Below are positions 12,001 to 24,000 of a DNA stretch of 64,000 nt, one piece after another. The DNA lies in assembly GCA_035578905.1 (NCBI GenBank), contig JAQJVL010000103.1, positions 1,240,001 through 1,304,000 on the forward strand, written 5' to 3'. Positions within the stretch are counted from its first letter, which is position 1, and every line of letters begins with the position of its first letter. The notes under the pieces were generated by a model. That model saw only the letters and a program-made list of their open reading frames with translations, was not told the origin of the DNA and did not search any database. This DNA comes from Stictocephala bisonia. Taxonomy: Eukaryota; Arthropoda; Insecta; Hemiptera; Membracidae. Both the position numbers and the translations under genes were made by a program.

Positions 12001-15000
12001 GCTGAACAGACTTCAAGATTATTGGCGAAAGCATCGGTTACTAAATTTGCCATGCTTTAGGGAGTACATGAGTAGGGATAGGTTTTTGCTCATTCTCAGA
12101 TGTATAAATTTCTCTAAAATCATACCACCTGGTCAGCCACAGCCTACAGATCGTCTCTACAAAATCAGGGAGCTTATTGATTATTTTAATAACAAAATAG
12201 CATCAGTTTATTATCCGTCTCGAGAGTTGTCCATTGATGAGTCAATGGTCCTGTGGAGGGGCAGACTCACGTTCCGACAATATATAAAAAACAAGCGTCA
12301 CAAGTATGGTGTGAAGCTTTACTCAGTGACTGAACCAGATGGACTAATTATAAAATTTTTGGTGTATGCCGGTGCTGATGACGCAATTTCTGGCCAGGGT
12401 CACTCTGTAAAAGTTGTGATGAAGCTCATGGAGAGGATGTTGAACAACGGCCACTCGTTGTATCTTGATAATTTTTATAATTCTTTTCATTTGGCAGCAA
12501 AACTACTTCAAAACAACACCTACTGCACTGGAACTCTTCAAATGAACAGGAAACTCAACCCTGAAGACGTGAAAAATGCTGTATTGCGAAAAGATGATAC
12601 AGTGGCTCAATATGCTGAAGGAGTCATGATTGGTAAATGGCGCGACAAGCGTCTGGTAATGTATATTTCGACAGAATTCGAAAATGATATGGTGACGGTG
12701 GTTAACAAAAGGAAACAGGAAAAACAAAAACCGAACCCCATAGTGCACTATAACGCACATATGAAGGGGATTGACAGATCCGATCAAATGATGGCGTATC
12801 ACCCTTTTGAAAGAAAAACCGTTAGGTGGTATAAAAAAATTTTTATCCACCTTATTCAGATGATAACCATCAATGCTTTTCATCTGTATAACATTGAAAA
12901 CATGAAAACAGACAGAAAGAAAAAAATGCCGCTGTATGACTTTCGTTTTCTATTGTTGGAAGAACTACTGCCTCCTAAAGTTGGACCTGCTGTTCGCACC
13001 CCTCCTCAACGAAACACACTTCACAGACTAGTGAAAATACCTGATGTGGACAGTAAAGGATCTACTAAAAGAAAACGATGTCGACAGTGTTCAAAGCAAA
13101 AAAAGAAGCAGCTCACTACCTTTATGTGCTCTCTGTGCCCAGAAAGTCCTGGGCTGTGTGCAGTTGACTGCTTCGATTTGTTTCATAGGCAAATGTAAGA
13201 AATGACGAACTGTGGGTGGTGGGAGGGGCTGTATATATTGTAAATACATACAGTTCAATACATATAGTGACAAACTATTGGTTTTCTCCACTTTTATAAG
13301 ACTTGCACATTGGAAGACTCTCGTGGAGTGTGCGCGTCGCGGATCCGAGACGGCATCTGTGATGTCACAAAAACTCCTTTTTTGGATGTTTTGAACTTCA
13401 ATTGATGGAAAATTGACGAAATCATACCTATTGGTAAGTGTTTCATAAAGAATATTTTTTAGCATTTTAGGACCTACTACTAATAATTTTTAGCAGTGAA
13501 CGTGTTAAAACTATTTCACGTCTTTTTTAATTATTTTTTGTTAATTTTACCTTCATTTTCAGCCTTTATAAATAAATTTTAAAACGTTGAAATACTGATT
13601 TTCTTAACCTTTAAAATATATATGTAATCTGTTACCACGTATTTTGAGGTTTAATAAAGTTTCTTTAAATAAGCCTAAAACGAGTCAGGTACGTACGTTA
13701 AGGTCCACTTAGTGTCAGTAACTTGTGCTTCAAAGTGCTAATATTTCACAACTTAGTACACGGGTCATTATTATGCCAAATGAGTTTAACTGAGGTGTAA
13801 TACTCAACAGTATGTTGTGTGTTACAAATATGTTGTATACATTAAGAACATGGGTTTTTATAAAATATCAGTCCATTGATTTAATACCATAAAACCTCAC
13901 TAACTTGACAATTTGTGAACCCAGAGGTGGTCGAGTTATCCAGAAAATTTAAATGTTTAATGGGTTTTAGTAAATGAATACATGACAGATTATGTTATAT
14001 CATAAATATATTACTTAATGTTGTTGCAAATAACGCACTGTTCCTTAATTGTACTTGACACGTAATCTAAAGCCTTGTGTATTCCTTCAGCTCGAAATAC
14101 ACATAATCTAGAGCCAGCTAGACTTCCACCCAATAAGTTGTTGACTGTGGAGTTACTCACACCGTCGAGTTATCGGGTGTCGATTTAGTCAAGCTTTACA
14201 CTACAAACAGATGGATTTCTCATGCAATGCTAAATTTTGTATGTCTAACTGTCAGCTGTTTGGGGTTCAGTAGTAGAGTACTGACTGAACAATTAGTCTG
14301 TGCGCACGGCCAGTGACAGCGGGACACAGGTGAGGAGTGAAGAAGGGGCTCTTTAATGAAAACATTAGCCCACAACATTTGTCATGAACAAGTATCAAAT
14401 CTCAATTATTATTACTATTATCTGATGATATTTATAATTGTAAGATTTACTTATAACTAAAGCTTCCGGTAAAGACCGCATCAAGATGTTATTTACATCA
14501 CCAAACGTTTCGCCCATGCTGTGATGTGGCAACACAAGTAATGTGAGTGAGATACAGGTAAATAAATTCAATGTTGTGATTTTATGTTATACAGTAGTTA
14601 ATCTGTTATTATTTGTAGTCAGAAGTCACAGGCCGAGGCGTCTCGGGCGCAGCGAGTGATGGGGTTGACATGCGAAGCGTGCAGGAGTGTCCCCTATACT
14701 AGCCGACTATTCATAGTTTTGTGCATTATAATAAAAAAGTATAGTTACAATTCCAAACTAATAATTTGTTTCTTTAATATACAGTAAACCTCGTTTTATT
14801 CAGATTAATCTGGCGGTATCCCGATCCAGATACATTTAAATCCGGATAAAAAAAATACAAGATAAAAACATGTTAATATCGGTAAAAGACGCCTATTTGG
14901 TACAATAGGCAATGTACACCTTACAGTAGCATGCGTACGGTCTGGCCTTGCTTCATTTGCGTGATAATATAGTATAATCTGGGAACTGAAAAAACGCCCG

Positions 15001-18000
15001 ATAAAAATGCGTCGCCATTGCTAAACTTGACAAATGTCAGATGTAAACGAACAACAAAAAGCCGAATCTACTGGATGCAATCCATACAATAGCCTACATT
15101 TTGTTGGCTGTTCTTGTGACTAAGATGGTCTGGGCAATTATGAACGTCTGGATAGGAGGGTTTGGGAGATTGAAGGCGATAGGTTGGATGCTCGGTCCTC
15201 TTAATACCGACATGGCGTCCGCTTGATGGTTGCTATCGGCGTGGACACTACTAGAGAAGTCTGGGGTGTCCATGTTGGGTGGTAATCATTGTGCGGATGT
15301 TGTGTGAAGGAGATAACTGAGTATCAGACTTGTCAATTAGCTGAAAAGCAGACCAGCACTATGTGGTTCGGATTCCACGTAAAGCTGTAGTCCCTTAGTT
15401 TCCCTGGCTGTTGGGCTATTAATAAATTGCCCTTTCTGAGGAACAGTTGAACTCAGATAGTAACCAGACTACACTCATCCCCATTCATCCTACACTCATA
15501 TAACCATTCATATTCGCCTTAAAATACCAACAACGGTTGTGTTGGCGTCTCATATGTAAGAATGTAAAAATATGAATAAACCAGCTTTATACCATAATAA
15601 ATAGTGTTTAATAATGTTTACTGTCATACTAGAAAGTATTTATTTAGCACTACTCAGTATTCTGCATATTTATAACCATACTATAACCTTAAATGTTTAA
15701 TGCATATTTATAACCATACTATAACCTTAAATGTTTAAGTACGCAACTCAGCAGCAACTAATAGTAACAATAAACAGTTTGCAGCATGACAGCTAGCAAC
15801 ACTAGCGTACCGTGTTATTGCCCAAGAACAAATCCAAATACAATACATTACGTACAGTTTGCTGTGTACCGGGAACCGTGCCTGCACGTGTGCGTGTCTA
15901 TGATACTACGCAAGCAAAACGGCTGTAATGTGTTTATCACTGTCGGTGCCATGTGAGAACGACATTTATTGTTTACACGGTGGTGTAACAACTTTAGAAA
16001 ACAAATATTCACCGTCCAACGGATCGGTCAGCTGATCCGTATAAACTCGAATCCGGATAAAATGAGGTTTTCTGTATATCATTTTAAAAATTTCTTTGTG
16101 TAGGGCAAAAACATAGGGCCTCCAAGGCTAAGTCCGTTTGACTGCCTACTTTATGAATGAATCTATTTAACTCACTTTGATGGCATTTGTCTTTTACAAT
16201 CCATGTTGGTTCTGTATATCACATCACATTCCTTATGACTCACCCATATTTTTAATCACTGCAGCAAATGGTCCATTTATTGTGTAAAATTATTGTATTC
16301 AATATTTAATTTTCACTATCCAAAATGATTAATAGAGCAACTGCAGATAGCACTAACGATCTTGATGGCTGCTAACCAATCAAATCTTAATTATGATGTT
16401 TACTGTTTGTTATCTGACCTGTCAAAACAGCTGATTCATCAGATGAACAATTTTATATAATATTATAAAATATATTGTTGAAACATAAAAAACAACAACT
16501 TCAATTACTCATCATTGAACTGGAGTACCACATTTTTTTTGTTTCATCAAACAAATAAAAAATAAGCTAAACTAATGTAAACATATATAATCATATGTAA
16601 AAAACTTATATTTAGATATGTTTTAAAATCATCCAATATTTGAACATACTTGAGCATAGCATTATAGACATGAGGCACCAAAGACAAAACATCAGCAGCA
16701 GCAAAAGTCATCATTTCTCTATTAACTGGTCTCCTTGTCCAAAACTTTTGGTCTTTCCTGTACATATTCTTCAATTGCTCCTTCACAGGATTCACTGGTG
16801 CATCGTAGAGTTCACACAAAGCGCTCAGACTTATATTTTTCACCTTATACACAGGTTTACCCGTTTGTTGGAGTTGTAGTACAGCATGGGCTGACTGGGA
16901 ACAGGATAATTTTATGTAAAACAAACAATATAGTTATCATTACATGTATTTTTTTAATTGTATTACAGATAGTTACTACATACTGTGTAATACTACGTTT
17001 TACTACGTAATATACCGTTTTACTACAAAATGTTTTTATACTTCAAGAGAGGTCATTGAGGTAATCCTAGGTTTGAACAAGACTAATCACTGAATAAAGT
17101 ATGAACAAAACTTAATAATTAATATATACACTATACAAATACCAGTGTTTACTCTATATAATGATCTCTTTTTATAACATTAAATTCAGAAGCAATATCC
17201 ACAATCACAACATTGGATAAACTATTTTATTGCTTGCCAAAACTAGAATGCAAACACGAGATGATGGCACCCTAGTAATGTGTAATAGCTTTTATGGTAA
17301 TATTATCATTAGAGATAAACAACTCAATGGCCACAATTTTGAGAAAAGAATCCATGCTTTCTGAAGAACAATCCAATTTATTCAATAAGAGACTTCATGA
17401 ATTGAAATTTAATTTGTTTGTTCATATATTCATATAGCATATATCTATAGTTGTAAGGTGAATCAGACCACCCTGATGCCTGCCAGATAAAGGAGGCAAA
17501 GCTAAGGTCCAAAAACGTGTTCGTCGTGAATAAATATTAAGTAGAGTAATTTATACTTAATATTTTATACATATTACTGTAACAAGTGAAATTTAGTATC
17601 AAGTGTCAAAGGAAACCAAATTGCTCTGTTTTACAATATATGTAATTGTAAAAAGTCTACACATATGCCCCAACCACCCGTACCAATATACAGTTCGAAG
17701 TTGTAATGGGAGATTCAGATTTGTTTATTATAGCTCCTGATGAATAAATAAATGGACTGGAATGGAATGATCTGGTGGATTGAAGTGGATTAAATATTGT
17801 AAATACCAAACTATGAACTAAAAATATTGTATAAATTTTACTTGTCAAAATTTTTAAATAGGTAAGCGTATGGCCATGATACCAAACCTTACAAGCAGCT
17901 TTGTACTGTACGCTGCACAACTACATGTATCGCCTCAGCGAATGTGTTAAGGGGGGGACTGACAAGGTATTTGACTGAAAAAAACCCTTGATAAAACATC

Positions 18001-21000
18001 TAAAATTAGAATATAAGTCAATTCATCTGTTAACAACTGTTTTGAGCCTTCTAGTAGTTTCGCTAGATTGGTATAACTCGCACAACTTAAATCCCGCTCT
18101 GGTTCGGCCACTACTATCCAACTTCATACTATGGCTGAAGGACTGCTTTGTCCCTCTACCAACTGAGCACAAGGGTAGATGTATTGCCTTGTCAACTTTG
18201 GGGCTTCACAGTAAAGAATTGGTTTATGAGTTAAAATATTAAAAAGGAAAATCCATAAAGTGATGTTATATTATTTTGTAATCAGCATAATTATAAAATC
18301 AAAATAAGATAAAAAATATTAATAATTTTCCTGTCATTATTATTACAGTGAAATTATAGTTTTAAAACAATAATTGGTACTTGGGTTCAATCTGGTTTTA
18401 ACTTTTTATCAAAAAAAGAATTATTTAATCTATTTATCATAAATGTAAACATATTTAAATATTGACAATACATAGTTATACCATCGCCTACACATAATCT
18501 TTTTAAATTTATTTATAGCTAACAATAATTTTAATTTTCTCTATAAAATGTTAAAATAGTTTTTTAATTAGCATAATACGTGTTGGTACATATACAGTAC
18601 AAGTAAACGTCACACAACACAAATTTATTACAATATAAGTACAAAATGCACAAATATATTACAATACAAGTACAATTACCATAATATTTGTGCAATTTGT
18701 ACTTGTATTGTAATATATTTGTGCATTTTGTACTTATATTGTAATAAATTTGTGTTGTGTGACGTTTACTTGTACTGTATAAAATGTTTGCATATTAAAT
18801 AAAATATTGGATGGATTTTCGCTTATTAAGCATCACCCAGGAAGTAGGTTTGGATTCTAGTTTTCCACAGACGCAAGCAATTTTATATGATTTTATTGAT
18901 ATTTTACTGACACAATGCTTCAAGGTATCAACTAACAGTAAGTAAGCTGACCACACTTTTAGGCACTGTTTTCACGTCTACTGGAACTAATAAATCGTTG
19001 TCACTACTCCAAATCTTAGATAGTCCTCAAAATACTGCAACACGCAAAAAAACAATTTTACAGCCTTGTCTATGAAGTGTCTTATACTTTATTTAATTAA
19101 GTTCAGGAGACATACTGCGTGTCATAACACAAAACACTAAGGTTAATAGAAAGTTGACAGTTTGTGGCTAAATGAACTGTTAGTCTACTCGAGTACAATA
19201 AGACCCTACTAAAGGAAGGGCTCGTGTCTTTGAGAGCAATAAAATCATAAATTTGATCGACTTTTTTTAAAGAAACCCAATGTTTTCAGACTGACATGAA
19301 TTTTGCCCCATACCCACAGTGCAGGCAGACCGGGATTTAGGTTGCACAACTTTTACATATCTTAAGCTGTTAAATCTGTTCTCTTAAAAGGCCTACAATA
19401 ATGGCTTTAAGTAACCACAGGTTGGATGACATCACTGCAAGAGCTTGAGCATTGGTTTAAACTTACAATAAAAATTACTTTATTTTTTCATCAATGACAT
19501 TAAGCTAACAATTTCGTTCCTTGAGTTGTAATGCTATGATAAAATTATCCTTTTTAAGAAATAAGAATAATTAACTCAACTAAATTTATTAGGTATTAAT
19601 ACTTAAGTTGCTCTTTTTCTCGACTTATTAGAAAACCCATCCTAATGTTACTTATCAAATTTAATTTTCATAAGGATAAAATATGTATTACATAAAAAAA
19701 AATTAGTACAATGGGTTTCTCAGCATGACTGGTTTCGAAGAATGTCCTTCATCTTCAGGTGTACTTTCCCCTGGGCTCTCACTTAACACACTGGCACTAG
19801 CTAAGTGAAGTGTCGGTCTCCTCGAGTATAATAAGAACCTAATAAGAAAAAGACTCATATGAGTGTGTTAAGTAATAGCCAAGAGGAAAGTGCACCTGAA
19901 TATGAAAGACATCCTTTGAAACCAGTCATGCTGAGAAACTCAAGATTGGTGGCAGTACAAAATATAGGTATTTATTTTACCATCTATTGTTATATACAAC
20001 AATTCAGGATAATACCAATAGCATATTAATGGGGAAAAAATACTTACTTGAGTATCGAAAACATTCTTCAATGTTATTCCAAACTGATTATATAAATTGA
20101 CACTGTCATTTCGGCAATCATGAATCACCTGCAAGTTAATTAATCAGAACACACACAATTAGTATTACCATCCACTTCTCTGACAATAATGGTTTGTAAT
20201 TACATGTACTATAGCCTACTAGAACAATTTATTTCATTACATGATCTTTTCATGTATTTAATATAATGACGATGATAATAATAATAATATATGAGTCATT
20301 CGATAATTAAAGGTACAAATTGTTATGAGGAAGAGATGGTTGGTAGTATACATTTAGGATTTTAAGTTGACATCACTGAAATGAGTTCTAATCAGTTTAC
20401 GGATAAATCAACATTGTTCTGTTTATAACCTTAAAATCATTTATAGCAGGTTTTTAAAGGTTATAAACCTTATATAGAATTTTCAGGTCTTCTTGAAAAT
20501 TCTATATTGGTTGAACAATGTTCTGTGATTTGTTTTTAATTGATGATGGTGGAAAGCCAGCTATTATACACTTGAGACTAAAGTGCATGGTGAAAATTGT
20601 ATGATCCCCATGGTCATTTTTACATATGGGCAGAACAGATCAAAATAATTGAGAATCAGGGACTGATGAACAACGTTTTGGTAGGCATGTTGAAATTTCA
20701 GCTTCCTCATTTGAATAAACTGTACAGTGACTTGTAATGTCAAATCCTGTGCAGGGTGTTTGAAACACCCCATACTAAATGTAGCCTATAATTGTAATAT
20801 ACGATACGTACTAACACACGTATATATAACACATATTATTCTAATTAAAAATTATTTATAATTATAATTACTTTCCTTTTTTTTAATTGAGTTTTTTATA
20901 ATTAACATCTAATTAGTTGTGTACCATTTAAATCGTTACATTTTGGTAAATAAAAATATTTACACTAATAAAGAAATAAATTTCAAGAGTATGCATATTT

Positions 21001-24000
21001 TTTACAAAATAGAATCAATATTATATTTTATACATTAATAACATTTGAAAATTTTGTTTCCCTTTGCGTTATGTTTTAAATCATATAAAATAAGTTAAAT
21101 GTTGTTCTAAAATCAAATTTTTAAATATATTTTCACTTGGTTCATAAATAGTAGGTACATAAATGCTTTTAAACAATGACACTAGAACGCACGTGGGGTG
21201 ACACGGACACCCCAGAAAGCATGTGTCGGATCAATAACTTACCACAAACTAACGAAAACCGGCTTGGCAAGACTCTCATGCTGTAGTTTGAAGGTACTGA
21301 AAGAATGGGCAGGTTAGCCAATTCCCAGTTTGAATAACGTTAAAATTTCCCTCACTGGGATGTTTCATCCCGCGCGGGTAGTTAAGGGTTAACAAAGTGA
21401 GGCTAGCAATTAGAGAGAGAAACTCAGTTGATCTTAGAGGAGAGGTATGATTGATTCCCCAGCAAGACAATGGCTCCTAAACTAACCCGTGAAACTAGCG
21501 ATAAAGTGGGCTAGGAGGTACTCCCTCATGTCCCTTACAGTCCAGTTTTATTACCTGCTGATTTCCATTTGTTTGGTCCCTGAAGTTACGTGGAAAGAAG
21601 TTTCTGGATAACAAGGATTTCAAGAAATTTGTGGAAAATTGGCAAAATGTGCCTCGGACACCAAGAACTTCTTCAACCCTTTGGGACGGGTACACAAATG
21701 TTGGCGGGTTGAAAAGTAAGAAAAGTTTTGTTCGGTATAAATAAACAGTTTTCACTCCAAGTCTGTTTGCCTATTTAATTAATTAATGACCTTTGTACAT
21801 TTTTCTTGCATACAGTGCAGAACAATTATTGACAGCACCTTTAATGCAGTAGTATCTGTCTGTCTGTTTACTGACTTTCAGGAGCACTTCCTTAAGATCC
21901 TATTGCAAAATTACACGTCAAAAATTTCTCGTTCTTAATAGTTTCTAATATTTGTATTATATGGCGATTGGTCTTCTTTTGTTGCTGATAAAAATCTAAC
22001 AATAATTAATTAAAATCTAACTTACGCCTTGTTGCTTTAGCTATAAGTAGTTCTAGTTCAACAAAATTTTAACAAAAACAAACTACATATTAAAAACACA
22101 CTAGTGACACACTGGTTTATGTCAGTAAGTGGGAAAGATCATGTCATGGAAGGGCAAAACAAATCATTTTTCACCTTTTTTTATTTTTACTTGTATTTTT
22201 AACTTAACTTGTTTGAAAATTTTTTGTGGTCATGACAATAAGACAGAAAAACTACTTTTGTGGTGACTCCCATATAGTAGCCGTATGTACAAAGATAATA
22301 AAAGCAACAACTAACCACAAAATATTAATTTGCATATATTTTCAGCATAGTCCAGGCATTCGATTTTAATACAAGGTATGCAATTTTTTTGAGTATACAG
22401 GATCAGAATAGGTTAAATTAGATTTATATATGCAAGTAAAATACATGCTTTTGTATAAAAAAATTATAATTGCAAAAGTAATTATGAAACTCGTTAGCAT
22501 AAAAAACATAGGTAACAAGTTAAATAAAAGAATTATTTTTGTTAAAAACAGTTTTCCACTGTTCATGACTATTGTTCCTATACATAGAAAATCATTTTTA
22601 TTACTTCTTACAACAATTTCATAGTTTCAGAGATGTCTGGAAAGTGCATAATTACCTATATATTTTAAGATTTTTAGTAAGCCTACAAATGTTGTAAATT
22701 TAAACTGTAGTTTTAGTAGGCCTTGAGATTTGAATACAGTCATAATAACAATTGATTTAAAGAATACACTTTTAAATAATCAAAGTGTTTCTCAGACAAC
22801 ATATCACATACATCAACTGTGAGTAATGCAGTTTCTTGCATAAAATATTTGTAGCTAATATTGATAAGCGGTGGTTTTTTAAAATCTTTTTTAAATCTTT
22901 TAAGTTCAACAAAACCATATTTTTGTCCAATATTGGTTGGTATGTACATATCGACCTGTTGAATTGATGGTGATTATTCTTCATTCATCTCTAAGACGCC
23001 GATCGTAGAGATATGGGCGAATATGAGAGGTGAATGAGTGTGATGAGTGTAAATGAACGAGTGTAGTCATTGTTACTGGGTTTGACTTAGCTCAGAAAGG
23101 ACTATTTATTAATAACCCAATACCCAGAGGCAACTATGGGCCCTACAGCTATGTGGAATCCGAACCACGTAGTGTTGGTCTGATTTTCAGCTAACTGACA
23201 TGTCTGACACTCAGTTCTCTTCCCTACACAACATCCAAACCTTGACTAACATTCAACATGGACACCTCAGGCTTCTCTAGTAGTCTCAACATTGATGGCA
23301 ACCATTGAGCGAACGACGTGTCGGTATTAAGAGGACCAAGCATGGAACCTATCACCTACAATCTCCCAAACACTTTGTCCCCAAGTAGCTGGGCTACAGC
23401 ACTGCACCACCAGTGCCGACCAGTGATGGTAGCTTACATCAGTCATCGCCTATACTGCCAAACTTAACAGACTTTTCAATAACTATATCGTGGATGTTCT
23501 CTTGTAAGTCTGGATTACTAATCACATTGTGGATTTCAAGAGAACTGCACTAAACAAGGAATTAAAATTATAAGTAGGCTAAATCAAAATTAATTATTGT
23601 TAATTACATTCAAACTTTCAAAATGGGCTCATATACATTACATAATGTTTACAAACTTACTTGCTAATGGGTTAAATGAATGGATAAAAATGTACAACCT
23701 CTCATGGATGATTTATACTTTCTTTCTGTTGAAATGTCAGTTTAATAAGACTTATGTTTCACTTACCTTAATAACAGATTCTGATTCAAGCAGCCTTTGT
23801 AGTCCTCCCAATGTCACAAGTGATGGGCAAGTAATAAGATCAAAAATATAAGCTTGGCCTGAAGGCAATCCTATTTGAAAGAGAGTTAATTGCCCTTTAA
23901 CGCCAAGATTGGTCCCTTCACAATCAAATGAAACTACAGAATTTGTTCTCTTCATAATTTCTTCAATAATTTGTATTGATTCTTTGACATTTGCCACAAC

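Larger units (their letters stand above)
11291..13504 (+). mobile_element. piggyBac-family element, apparently intact (copy 2)
   Basis: TTAA flanks at 11287-11290 and 13505-13508 enclose perfect 12-base inverted ends: CACGTTCACTGC at 11291-11302 and its reverse complement at 13493-13504. A single uninterrupted transposase frame lies inside. Three direct copies of CGTCGCGGATCYGAKACG flank the gene. Length 2,214 bases, normal for the family. It lies in the egl intron between exons 3 and 4, opposite in strand to egl, and is a different family from copy 1 by terminus and protein sequence. Confidence 0.92.
14782..16074. mobile_element. pogo/Tigger-like non-autonomous DNA transposon
   Basis: TA flanks (14780-14781, 16075-16076) enclose inverted ends: CAGTAAACCTCGTTTTATTC on the left against CAGAAAACCTCATTTTATCC read inward from the right. 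The CCTCGTTTTAT motif is typical of pogo/Tigger termini. The 1,293-base body encodes no transposase. It contains an inverted copy of repeat R1 and a short tandem duplication. Confidence 0.72.

Noticed and set aside
20755..20771. GGGTGTTTGAAACACCC as a transposon terminus
   Set aside because: No partner end or target duplication was found.
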